Origin: JAGTVG01 sp964389805
GTDB lineage: Bacteria; Bacteroidota; Bacteroidia; Cytophagales; Cyclobacteriaceae
NCBI GenBank assembly: GCA_964389805.1
Contig: CAYMFU010000047.1
Location: forward strand, 1-16,655
Reading direction: 5' to 3'
DNA length: 16,655 bases
The translations under genes were made by a program, and so were the position numbers. Below, one piece after another: positions 1-7,875 of this stretch. Below the pieces are notes generated by a model. That model was not told the DNA's origin. It saw only the letters and a program-made list of their open reading frames with translations, and ran no database searches. Position 1 is the first letter of the stretch, and every line of letters begins with the position of its first letter.

Positions 1-405
1 AGATGATATACTGAAGACCAGGGTAAAGATTATAAACAGGGCAAGAAAAGAACCTGCAAAATATACGAATAACATTTTTCGTGAAAATATAGCGACGGCT
101 AAGAAACTGATCCCTACGGTTCCCAGGAAAACAGGCCATAATGATACGAGGTTTTTCCAGGAAGTAGCATTCAGGTAATAAAATAAAAAGGACAGGACAA
201 TTTGAAAGGTTCCCAGCCACATCAGTACCGGATCATTCCTCTTGCGTTCAAAAAAAAGCATAATAAATCCTGTCCCGAATACAGTCAGCAATACAGGCCA
301 ATGGAAAGTAACACCCTTTATCATAGAAAAATTTTCCATGGTGATCAGGAAACCTGCTATAATTAAAAATATAGCCAATACTGAAGCTGTCCTTCTTCTA
401 CCCAT
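1..405 (-). CDS. Multi-pass membrane protein, 5' part only (LiaI/LiaF-type transmembrane region suspected)
   Basis: Reading the minus strand from an ATG at 405-403 gives 135 uninterrupted codons that run off the left edge, so the C-terminus is missing. The product starts with a basic stretch (MGRRR) and then shows about four or five hydrophobic segments, roughly residues 7-21, 35-51, 62-80, 86-106 and 110-135, joined by short loops. Two segments share a 'WPV(L/F)L...G' pattern (near residues 36 and 91), as expected for a repeated two-helix unit. This resembles the LiaI/LiaF-like transmembrane domain (DUF5668 type) often found in membrane-stress or envelope proteins, but that is a pattern impression only. 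No upstream in-frame start was found, and no strong ribosome binding site is visible. The gene is divergent from the secreted protein gene at 619. The reading frame is fairly sure; the family is not. Confidence 0.7.
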   Translation of the reverse strand, partial: MGRRRTASVLAIFLIIAGFLITMENFSMIKGVTFHWPVLLTVFGTGFIMLFFERKRNDPVLMWLGTFQIVLSFLFYYLNATSWKNLVSLWPVFLGTVGISFLAVAIFSRKMLFVYFAGSFLALFIIFTLVFSISS

Positions 406-468
406 TCCCGTAATTTGAAAAAATGTAGACTGTAAGTTATTAAAAAAAAAATTAAGAAAGTCAATAAG

Positions 469-500
469 CTCCAATTTGGTATAAATTGGAGGTATTTGGT
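469..500. repeat. Perfect 9-bp dyad plus ATTTGGT direct repeat in a divergent intergenic region
   Basis: CTCCAATTT at 469-477 is matched by its exact reverse complement at 483-491 with a 5-base gap. The heptamer ATTTGGT inside it (474-480) recurs at 494-500, 20 bases on, about two helical turns. The element lies 64 bases upstream of the minus-strand membrane gene and about 120 bases upstream of the secreted-protein gene. It could be an operator for either gene or an RNA hairpin in the leader of the minus-strand gene. It is not followed by a clean T-run in either direction, so a terminator is less likely. Confidence 0.45.
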
Positions 501-618
501 TTAGAATATTTGAGGAATGACCCTAATGCATATTACATAATTTGAACGATAACCCAGAATGGGGGGTCATAATATTATGGATAAAACGTATATTTAGAGT
601 GCTAAAACGGATAGAGTA

Positions 619-3600
619 TTGACTAAAATCTGTCTAAATATCGCCTTGATCTTATTACTTTCCTTAATGTCTGGAAAAGGATTCAGTGCTGATCCTTCAA
701 TTCAATTTATTGAAAATAAAGGGCAGTGGGACAGTGCTATATTATACAGGACTGAAATACAGAATGGATTTCTATTTATTACAAAATCAGGTCTTGAATA
801 CCTCTTTTATGATGGCGAAAAGATGAATGTTGCTCATCCCCATTCGGATCATGATGACCAATCAAAGGCGCGGTTAAATGATCCGGATAACTTTAATTCC
901 AATACTATTGATATGCATTCTGTAGGTCTGGAATTCATCAACGCATCCAAAAACATTGAAGTAAGGGCCGATAAGAAACTTGACGTTTATTACAATTATT
1001 ACATTGGTAATGATCCCAGCAAATGGGCCGATCATGTACAGGTTTACGAGGAGATAAACTTCCAGAATATTAATCCGGGAATACATATGAAGATCTATAG
1101 CGAGGGGCAGTATGTAAAATATGACATCAAGGTTGAAAGCCATGCTAATGTAGAAGATATTAAGTTTTCATACAAAGGAGCCGATAGGATCAATCAATCT
1201 AATAATAGTCTGTATGCGGAAACAAGCCTAAATACGATCATAGAAAATAGCCCTTACACCTATCAGATTATCGAGGGAGATACTATAAACATTCCTTCAA
1301 GATATGCATTGAAAGGCGATACTTTTGGATTCGAGTTTCCTGATGACTATGACCGTACCAATACCCTGATCATCGATCCTTTGCTGGTCTTTTCGACCTA
1401 TTCAGGTTCTTCCAAGGATAATTGGGGAAATACGGCCACTTTTGACAATAAAGGCAATGTATATTCAGGAGGAACGGTTCAGAACCAATATGGCGATCAT
1501 TTCCCGGTTACCAGGGGGTCATATCAGACCGAATTTGGAGGAATCTGGGACATCGGGATCCTAAAATTTGATTCGACAGGGTCAACACTGCTATATGGTA
1601 CTTACCTCGGTGGATCAGACACCGAAACTCCTTTCAGCATCATCGTGGATAATAATAACGAATTGCTTATCCTCGGTATAACCGGATCATCTGATTTCCC
1701 TACTACCGAAAATGCTTATTCAAGGGTTTTCATGGGAGGGGATTCGGTCTCCAACGCACTTGGAAGTTATAACAGCGGTCAATCCGGAGGGGTATATTAT
1801 TATGAAGGATCAGATCTCTTTATTGCCAGACTGAGTGAAAACGGGAGGCGGCTTACCGGATCAACCTATCTGGGGGGTACTGAAAATGATGGAATAAATA
1901 ATGCATTCGGACTGCCACTATCAAGGAATTATGGAGATGAATTCAGGGGGGAGATCAATGTAGATGCAAATAACAACGTATATATAGCTGCTAACACAGC
2001 TTCTCCTGACTTCCCGATTGTCAATGGATTTCAACCGGTTTATGGAGGTGGAACCCATGATGGCGTGGTGGCAAAACTTTCAACAGACCTCACAACCATT
2101 ATTTGGAGTTCCTTTATAGGTGGATCAATGGCTGATGCTACCTATGGAATAAAAATCATTACAGATTCCGTGTCTTATATTACGGGTGGAACTATGAGCA
2201 GTGATTTCCCGGTAACCAGCCTAACCTATGATTCCCAATTTGGCGGAGATATTGATGGGTACCTGGCTGCCATTTCTGATGATGGATCCACATTGGTTGC
2301 AAGTACCTTTCTCGGGACCAGTGAATACGACCAGGCCTATTTCCTGGATACGGATGTGGATCAGAATGTATATGTCTATGGGCAAACGAGAGGACTATAT
2401 CCAGTTACGGAGGGTATTTATAGTAATCCTTTGAGCGGACAATTTATCCATAAACTAACACCTGATCTTCGGAAATCTGTATTTTCGACCGTAGTGGGAA
2501 GCGGTAGTGGCATTCCTGACATTTCTCCCACGGCTTTCCTGGTAAATGAATGCGGGAATATCTTTTTAAGTGGCTGGGGGGGCTGGATTAACGGTCGTGT
2601 TTCAAAATATAACGGTGGGAGTACCTATGATATGCCTATCACGGATGATGCTTTCCAGCATACTACCGACGGATCGGATTTCTACCTGATGGTACTGGAT
2701 GCCGGGGCCAAAAAACTCCTTTACGGAACCTATTTAGGTGCGGGTAATGCAGGCCAAAATTCTGCCTCAGGTGAACATGTAGACGGAGGAACAAGCCGGT
2801 TCGATAAACGAGGGATTGTATATCATGCAATATGCGCATGCCGGGACAACTCACAATTTCCAACCACTCCTGGTGTCTGGTCCAATACTAATAATAGCTC
2901 CCAGGGATGCAACAACGGAGTTTTTAAGTTTGACCTTTCCGCCCTTCGTGCTGACTTTACCACCGATAGCTATGAATTTGACAATCCGGGTGTTACCATG
3001 GGGTGCATGCCATTTGAGGTAGTATTTCTGAATAAAAGTTTTGGGGGCGAAGAATTTGAATGGGATTTTGGGGATGGATCGGACTTGTCATACCAGGAAG
3101 ACAGCCTTTATCATACATATCAGGAATCCGGGATATACACAGTCACACTTAAAGCCTATGATGAAAACACCTGCCTGAAGATCGATATAGCACAGAAGAA
3201 CATAGATGTAAGAAAACCTAATTTCGTAGTCCCCGAAGACCGTTCGATCTGTCAGTTCGACCAGACTCAACTTATCGCCGGAGGTGCTGTTTCTTTCCAA
3301 TGGTCACCCGCTGAAGATCTTGACAATCCTGAGATCAGGAACCCAATCGCTTCCCCCGATACAACCACAATGTATTATGTTGAAATGATCGATGGAAATA
3401 AATGCACCCATTTTGATAGCGTTTTAGTAACGGTATTACCTGATATTTCAACCGATTTCATCGTTAATAAGATCTATGATTGCCATTCCCACCCGAAAGT
3501 AGAATTGTTGAATCTATCGGTGAACTCAAATGCCTACGAATGGTCGTTTGGAGACGGGCAGACATCAACAGATGATAGTACGATCCATACCTATGAAGAA

Positions 3601-3921
3601 CCCGGGAAATATACCATAAGGCTCAATGCGTCAAATGAAGGGCAATGCCAGAAATCCAAAGAAGAAGAGATCAATATTGCTGACATTTATGTACCCAATA
3701 TTATTACCCCGAATGGTGATGAAAAAAATGATGTCTTCCAGGTTATCACAGATGCACGTGTAGACTTAAAGATCTTTAACCGCTGGGGCAAGGAATTATA
3801 CAAAGATCCTGATTACCAGAATAACTGGAATGGAAAGGATGTACCAGCCGGCACTTATTTCTATGAAATACAACTAGATGATGAAGCTTCCTGCAAAGGC
3901 TGGCTTCAGGTATTGAAGTAA
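619..3921 (+). CDS. Secreted SBBP-repeat/PKD protein with type IX secretion (gliding-motility type) C-terminal domain
   Basis: The 1100-residue product is a cell-surface or extracellular protein. A signal peptide covers about residues 1-24 (hydrophobic core 7-17). An N-terminal module begins IENKGQW (31-37), a block common at the start of Bacteroidota SBBP proteins. From about 255 to 755 there are repeated beta-propeller units with motifs such as 'YGTYLGG' (326-332), 'STYLGG' (415-420) and 'SDFPTT' (358-363). Two PKD domains follow, marked by WDFGDG (815-820) and WSFGDG (975-980), with an Ig-like cysteine-containing segment between them. The last ~80 residues (from about 1023: VPNIITPNGDEKND, FNRWGKELY, W-N-G-K-D-V-PAGTYFY) are a gliding-motility-associated (CHU_C) domain, known as a sorting signal for the type IX system. 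No catalytic residues were recognised; an adhesive or structural role is inferred. The start is TTG at 619, because an in-frame TAG at 595-597 blocks anything further upstream. Confidence 0.93.
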   Translation: MTKICLNIALILLLSLMSGKGFSADPSIQFIENKGQWDSAILYRTEIQNGFLFITKSGLEYLFYDGEKMNVAHPHSDHDDQSKARLNDPDNFNSNTIDMHSVGLEFINASKNIEVRADKKLDVYYNYYIGNDPSKWADHVQVYEEINFQNINPGIHMKIYSEGQYVKYDIKVESHANVEDIKFSYKGADRINQSNNSLYAETSLNTIIENSPYTYQIIEGDTINIPSRYALKGDTFGFEFPDDYDRTNTLIIDPLLVFSTYSGSSKDNWGNTATFDNKGNVYSGGTVQNQYGDHFPVTRGSYQTEFGGIWDIGILKFDSTGSTLLYGTYLGGSDTETPFSIIVDNNNELLILGITGSSDFPTTENAYSRVFMGGDSVSNALGSYNSGQSGGVYYYEGSDLFIARLSENGRRLTGSTYLGGTENDGINNAFGLPLSRNYGDEFRGEINVDANNNVYIAANTASPDFPIVNGFQPVYGGGTHDGVVAKLSTDLTTIIWSSFIGGSMADATYGIKIITDSVSYITGGTMSSDFPVTSLTYDSQFGGDIDGYLAAISDDGSTLVASTFLGTSEYDQAYFLDTDVDQNVYVYGQTRGLYPVTEGIYSNPLSGQFIHKLTPDLRKSVFSTVVGSGSGIPDISPTAFLVNECGNIFLSGWGGWINGRVSKYNGGSTYDMPITDDAFQHTTDGSDFYLMVLDAGAKKLLYGTYLGAGNAGQNSASGEHVDGGTSRFDKRGIVYHAICACRDNSQFPTTPGVWSNTNNSSQGCNNGVFKFDLSALRADFTTDSYEFDNPGVTMGCMPFEVVFLNKSFGGEEFEWDFGDGSDLSYQEDSLYHTYQESGIYTVTLKAYDENTCLKIDIAQKNIDVRKPNFVVPEDRSICQFDQTQLIAGGAVSFQWSPAEDLDNPEIRNPIASPDTTTMYYVEMIDGNKCTHFDSVLVTVLPDISTDFIVNKIYDCHSHPKVELLNLSVNSNAYEWSFGDGQTSTDDSTIHTYEEPGKYTIRLNASNEGQCQKSKEEEINIADIYVPNIITPNGDEKNDVFQVITDARVDLKIFNRWGKELYKDPDYQNNWNGKDVPAGTYFYEIQLDDEASCKGWLQVLK

Positions 3922-3930
3922 GGTTTTTTT
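3904..3930 (+). terminator. Weak candidate terminator at the end of the secreted-protein gene
   Basis: CTTCA (3904-3908) pairs with TGAAG (3914-3918) over a 5-base loop. The stop codon follows, then seven T residues at 3924-3930. The 5-bp stem is short, so termination efficiency is doubtful. No better structure lies in the 125-base gap before the convergent guaB gene. Confidence 0.25.
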
Positions 3931-4046
3931 ATCTTTAACTAACACCCTGATTCCATTTGTCTGGTGAAATATTCTTTTGTGCTGCGCCTCAGTATTTTCC
4001 TGGCTTTTGTTTATATTCTTTGTCCGGCATTGGTATCTCCAGAGTG

Positions 4047-5519
4047 TTACCTGGCACTGTAATTCGGAGCCTCACGGGTAATAAATATATCGTGCGGGTG
4101 ACTCTCCTTTACACCAGCAGCTGTAATCTTGAGGAATCTTGCATCCTGCAAGTCTTCAACAGTTCGAGCACCACAATATCCCATGCCGGCTTTCAATCCA
4201 CCAACCAGCTGATAAAGTACTTCAGAAACCATTCCCTTAAATGGAACCCGCCCTGAAATACCTTCTGGAACAAGTTTTTTGATGTCATCTTCCGCATCCT
4301 GGAAATACCTGTCTTTCGATCCCTCTTCCATGGCTTCCAGAGATCCCATGCCACGATAGGTCTTAAATTTCCGGCCTTCATAAATGATCACTTCGCCAGG
4401 GGCCTCATGAGTTCCCGCCAATAATGAACCGATCATAACCGTACTGGCACCTCCTGCAATAGCCTTGACCACATCCCCGGAATAACGAACACCGCCGTCA
4501 GCAATGATGGGAATGCCAGACTCTTCCACCGCTTTAGCAACCTGGTTAACGGCTGTCAGTTGTGGAACACCTACACCGGCAATCACGCGGGTAGTACATA
4601 TACTGCCTGGCCCTACTCCAACCTTTATCGCATCCGCCCCCGCTTTGACAAGGTCCTTGCCTGCTTCAGCGGTGGCCACATTCCCGATTACCATATCAAG
4701 CTCAGGATATTTTGATTTTACCTTTTTTGCAGCTTCAATAACTCCCCTGGAATGGCCGTGTGCAGTATCCACACAGATAACATCTACATCTGCTTTTTTC
4801 AAAGCGTCAATCCGGTCTAAAATGTCCGGCGTAACACCTACAGCGGCTCCAGCCCGTAATCTTCCAAACTCATCTTTGCAGGCATTGGGCTTGTCCTTTT
4901 TCTTTAAGATATCCTTATACGTAATCAATCCTGATAATTTACCCTTCTGGTTGACAATAGGCAATTTTTCTATCTTATGTACCTGCAGGATGGTTTCAGC
5001 TTCTGTTAAACCGATTCCTGGTTCAGCGATGATCAAATTTTCCTTCGTCATGATCTCACTGACTGGTGTTGACATTTCCTTATGAAACCTGAGGTCGCGG
5101 TTGGTGATGATCCCTATTAGTTTACGCTCGGCATCGACGATTGGAATACCTCCGATCTTAAACTCCCTCATGATTTTAACCGCATCGCCAACCCTGGAAT
5201 CTATATTAAGTGATATTGGATCAAGTATCATCCCACTTTGCGACCGCTTGACCTTACGCACTTGTTTAATCTGGGTCTCCAGCCCCATATTCTTATGAAT
5301 AAAGCCAATTCCCCCTTCCAAAGCCATAGCAATGGCTAAATCTGCCTCGGTTACCGTATCCATGGCAGCCGACACAAGAGGAATGTTCAGTTTGATGTTT
5401 TTTGTAAGAATGGATTGAGTTTCTGTTTCCCTGGGTAATACTTCTGAGTATCCCGGGAGCAGGAGCACATCATCATATGTGAGTGCTTCGTATAATAATT
5501 TCGAAGAATCTAAAGACAT
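4047..5519 (-). CDS. guaB: Inosine-5'-monophosphate dehydrogenase
   Basis: It catalyses the NAD-dependent oxidation of IMP to XMP, the committed step of guanine nucleotide synthesis in the cytoplasm. The 490-residue product has the usual bacterial length and layout: a TIM barrel beginning with LTYDDVLLLPGYS (13-25), interrupted by two CBS domains (about 98-150 and 157-210). The catalytic loop GPGSICTTR holds Cys308. The phosphate-binding segment DGGVRYSGD is at 341-349, and the mobile flap includes RGMGSLEAM (389-397) and the Arg404-Tyr405 pair. All expected catalytic residues are present. The ATG start at 5519 gives the standard N-terminus. It is transcribed alone, convergent with the secreted-protein gene and divergent from aspartate kinase, with a good candidate promoter just upstream. 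The CBS pair usually senses adenine and guanine nucleotides in this family. Confidence 0.98.
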   Translation of the reverse strand: MSLDSSKLLYEALTYDDVLLLPGYSEVLPRETETQSILTKNIKLNIPLVSAAMDTVTEADLAIAMALEGGIGFIHKNMGLETQIKQVRKVKRSQSGMILDPISLNIDSRVGDAVKIMREFKIGGIPIVDAERKLIGIITNRDLRFHKEMSTPVSEIMTKENLIIAEPGIGLTEAETILQVHKIEKLPIVNQKGKLSGLITYKDILKKKDKPNACKDEFGRLRAGAAVGVTPDILDRIDALKKADVDVICVDTAHGHSRGVIEAAKKVKSKYPELDMVIGNVATAEAGKDLVKAGADAIKVGVGPGSICTTRVIAGVGVPQLTAVNQVAKAVEESGIPIIADGGVRYSGDVVKAIAGGASTVMIGSLLAGTHEAPGEVIIYEGRKFKTYRGMGSLEAMEEGSKDRYFQDAEDDIKKLVPEGISGRVPFKGMVSEVLYQLVGGLKAGMGYCGARTVEDLQDARFLKITAAGVKESHPHDIFITREAPNYSAR

Positions 5520-5550
5520 AGCAAATAAATACGATAACTTATTTGCCAGT

Positions 5551-5587
5551 CAAAGGTAGTTACATTCACCTTCAATAAAAAATCAAA
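5551..5587 (-). promoter_or_regulatory. Candidate Bacteroidota-type promoter of guaB
   Basis: On the minus strand TACCTTTG (5558-5551) matches the -7 consensus TAnnTTTG exactly. A TTTG (5587-5584) sits 25 bases upstream, slightly longer than the usual spacing. A start site around 5546 would leave a leader of about 25-30 bases before the ATG at 5519. Confidence 0.45.
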
Positions 5588-5673
5588 TATCTACATAATT
5601 TATTAAATACTTTTCCCCTTCATTTTTTTCATATCCAAATGGGATGTAATTTCGGATTGAAATTTTTTTGATC

Positions 5674-6930
5674 ATGAAAGTATTCAAATTTGGAGGCGCT
5701 TCAATTAAAGATGCAAATTCCATTAAGAACATGTCGGATATTGTTGTTGAATATCCTGACGATCGCCTGGTCATCGTAGTATCAGCCATGGGTAAAACTA
5801 CAAATCACCTCGAGGAAATTTTTTTCAAAAAATTGAAGGAGGAAGATTTTAAGCACAATCTGACTGAATTGATCCATTATCACAATAAAATAGTTCAAGA
5901 ACTGTTTGATGGACATAAAGCAGCTGAAACCAAACCTGTTAAAAGCCTATTTGATGAGCTAAGTTCAATCCTTGACTCAAATGCAAAAAATAAGAACGGA
6001 GCACAACTGTATGATTCCATCGTTTCATATGGCGAATTGCTATCATCCACCATCATTGGGCTTTACCTTAAGGATAGAGGAATTAAAATCAAGTGGATCG
6101 ATGCCCGGCTCTTAATTAAGACAGACCATACTTTTCGCGAAGGGAAAATTAATTGGAAAACTACAGAATCGTTAATAAAAAATACCCTGGAGGAAAAGCT
6201 TTCTGAATCGAAGTATATTACTCAGGGATTTATTGGCAGTACGGATGAAGGTCATACCACGACTCTGGGACGGGAAGGATCTGATTTTACAGCTGCTATT
6301 TTCGGGGCAAGCCTTGATGCTGATTCCGTTACGATCTGGAAAGATGTACCAGGGATACTTAACGCTGATCCAAAACGATTCGAGAAGACCCGACTTTACT
6401 CAAACCTCTCCTACCAGGAAGCCGCCGAAATGACTTATTATGGAGCTTCAGTGATCCATCCGAAGACTATTAAGCCCCTGGCAAATAAGAACATATCATT
6501 ATTGGTCAAATCCTTTGAGGATCCTACACACGATGGAACGGAAATTAACGAGGGCAATCCTCATGATCTACCTCCCACTTATGTGATCAAAGACCGTCAA
6601 TGTCTTGTTTCTTTTGGAGTTAAGGACCTGACTTTTATTAATGAAAAGAACCTGAGTATTATTTTCCATATCCTCGACAAGTTGAACATAAAGATTAATA
6701 TGATGCAGAATTCAGCTGTTTCTTTGACAGTCTGCTTTGATTACCGGGAAGATAAAGTCAGCCAACTTTTGCATACGCTGGAAAATGATTTCAAGATTCG
6801 GTATAACCAGGACCTTCAATTGATCACCATAAAAAACTATACGCAGGATGCAGTAGATATTGTATCCGGCAACAGGGACATTCTGGTAGAGCAAAGGACC
6901 AGGAATACGTATCAAATCGTAGTAAAATAG
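5674..6930 (+). CDS. Aspartate kinase (aspartokinase)
   Basis: It phosphorylates L-aspartate with ATP, the first step toward lysine, threonine and methionine, and toward diaminopimelate for the cell wall. The 418-residue product opens with MKVFKFGGAS, the classic N-terminal kinase motif, which is why the ATG at 5674 is preferred over the TTG two codons earlier. Other kinase signatures are GREGSDFTAA (199-208), WKDVPGILNADP (222-233) and the block from LSYQEAAEM to GASVIHPKTI (245-265). The C-terminal regulatory part (from about 308) is only some 110 residues long: one recognisable ACT unit, and what looks like a shortened second one ending in EQRTRNTYQIVVK. The protein is monofunctional, with no homoserine dehydrogenase domain. 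Whether it is the lysine- or threonine-sensitive type cannot be told. It is divergent from guaB, and no clear promoter or riboswitch was seen in the 154-base gap. Confidence 0.95.
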   Translation: MKVFKFGGASIKDANSIKNMSDIVVEYPDDRLVIVVSAMGKTTNHLEEIFFKKLKEEDFKHNLTELIHYHNKIVQELFDGHKAAETKPVKSLFDELSSILDSNAKNKNGAQLYDSIVSYGELLSSTIIGLYLKDRGIKIKWIDARLLIKTDHTFREGKINWKTTESLIKNTLEEKLSESKYITQGFIGSTDEGHTTTLGREGSDFTAAIFGASLDADSVTIWKDVPGILNADPKRFEKTRLYSNLSYQEAAEMTYYGASVIHPKTIKPLANKNISLLVKSFEDPTHDGTEINEGNPHDLPPTYVIKDRQCLVSFGVKDLTFINEKNLSIIFHILDKLNIKINMMQNSAVSLTVCFDYREDKVSQLLHTLENDFKIRYNQDLQLITIKNYTQDAVDIVSGNRDILVEQRTRNTYQIVVK

Positions 6931-6978
6931 AGTTCGGGCAACAGTACCCTGCGACAACTAAGAGATTATTATATAAAG

Positions 6979-7020
6979 TAAAAACCTGGTAATCCCTATT
7001 TTACATATCTTCTGATTACC
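6979..7020 (-). terminator. Candidate terminator of the phosphatase/kinase operon
   Basis: On the minus strand GGTAATC (7020-7014) pairs with GATTACC (6994-6988), a perfect 7-bp stem. A run of five T residues follows on that strand (6984-6980). The upstream arm lies in the last codons of the kinase gene, and the 19-base loop contains its stop codon. The long loop makes this only moderately convincing. Confidence 0.35.
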
Positions 7021-7874
7021 GGAGTAACCCCACTGAGATAAGATGGTCCGAACAAGTTAACATGAACCAGATGCGGATAAATGTTGTATATTTCCACCCT
7101 GTTCTCAAATCCTGGTTCCAGGGGAAATGCTTCAATATATGAACGATAGAATTGCCTGTCGAATCCTCCAAACATTTGCGTAAAGGATAATTCTATTTCC
7201 CTGTGACCATAGTACACAGCCGGATCAATGATCACTGGTTGCCCTTCTTCCCCCGTCATAAAATTACCACTCCACAGATCGCCGTGCAGCAAAGAGGGAG
7301 GGGCAACAGGTAAAAGCTCCGGAAGTTTCTGATAAAATCGGGCACAGTTTGCCAGGTAAGCCCTGTCGATATAATTATTTTCAAATGCCAGCTTTAACTG
7401 TACTTCCAGTCTCTTGTCAATAAAAAATGAAATCCAGTTTTCAGAGAAATCATTGAACTGATCCAATCGCCCAATATAGTTGTTATAAGACAATCCATAT
7501 AGATCATTGCAGTGATTTTTATGAAGATTTGCCATTGCAACACCAAAGTCATTCCAAAAACTGCTCTTTCTGGCACTGCTGTCAATAAAGTTGAGTAATA
7601 AATAGGCCTGACCATCCTTAACTCCATAAGCAATAGGTTCCGGCACATTAATCTCTCCAGAACAGGCCAATAACTCTAGCCCGGAATACTCAGTTTTAAA
7701 CATATTAGAATCAGAGGCATGGTTCAGTTTAACAAAATAATTCTCTTTATTGGTTATCACCTTTTGTGCATTGTGAATACAGCCACCCGAAACCGGTGAT
7801 ATGCCTATTACCTCAGATTGTTCGCCGATTGTTTCATTGATAATGCATTGAACTATTTCCTTTGTAATGGCCAT
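6996..7874 (-). CDS. Fructosamine/ribulosamine 3-kinase family protein
   Basis: Members of this family phosphorylate the third carbon of ketoamine adducts on proteins; the phosphorylated adduct is unstable and falls off, restoring the amine. Many bacterial members prefer ribulosamines or erythrulosamines. The 292-residue length is typical. Visible are the glycine-rich loop SGGCIHNA (29-36), the ATP-binding lysine in YFVKLN (Lys49), the catalytic loop HGDLWSGN with Asp199, and the metal-binding IDPAVYYGHREIEL (Asp217). The loop carries a cysteine at position 32. It is the downstream gene of a pair: the ATG is one base after the phosphatase stop codon, so translational coupling is likely. The pairing supports a protein-repair role. 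Substrate choice among sugar adducts is not decided by the sequence. Confidence 0.93.
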   Translation of the reverse strand: MAITKEIVQCIINETIGEQSEVIGISPVSGGCIHNAQKVITNKENYFVKLNHASDSNMFKTEYSGLELLACSGEINVPEPIAYGVKDGQAYLLLNFIDSSARKSSFWNDFGVAMANLHKNHCNDLYGLSYNNYIGRLDQFNDFSENWISFFIDKRLEVQLKLAFENNYIDRAYLANCARFYQKLPELLPVAPPSLLHGDLWSGNFMTGEEGQPVIIDPAVYYGHREIELSFTQMFGGFDRQFYRSYIEAFPLEPGFENRVEIYNIYPHLVHVNLFGPSYLSGVTPVIRRYVK

Positions 7875-7875
7875 T

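Noticed and set aside
538..547. TAATTTGAAC as a -7 element for the secreted-protein gene
   Set aside because: It has one base too few between TA and TTTG for the consensus, and the same string at 10899-10908 is not at a promoter-like distance from a TTTG. Probably coincidence.
4504..5085. 193-codon plus-strand open frame opposite guaB
   Set aside because: It lies wholly antisense to a complete, well-conserved IMP dehydrogenase gene, and its translation is low in complexity and resembles no family.
5520..5673. Possible lysine riboswitch or attenuator ahead of aspartate kinase
   Set aside because: The divergent gap is only 154 bases and AT-rich; no conserved aptamer-like stems, leader peptide with lysine codons or terminator hairpin was found.
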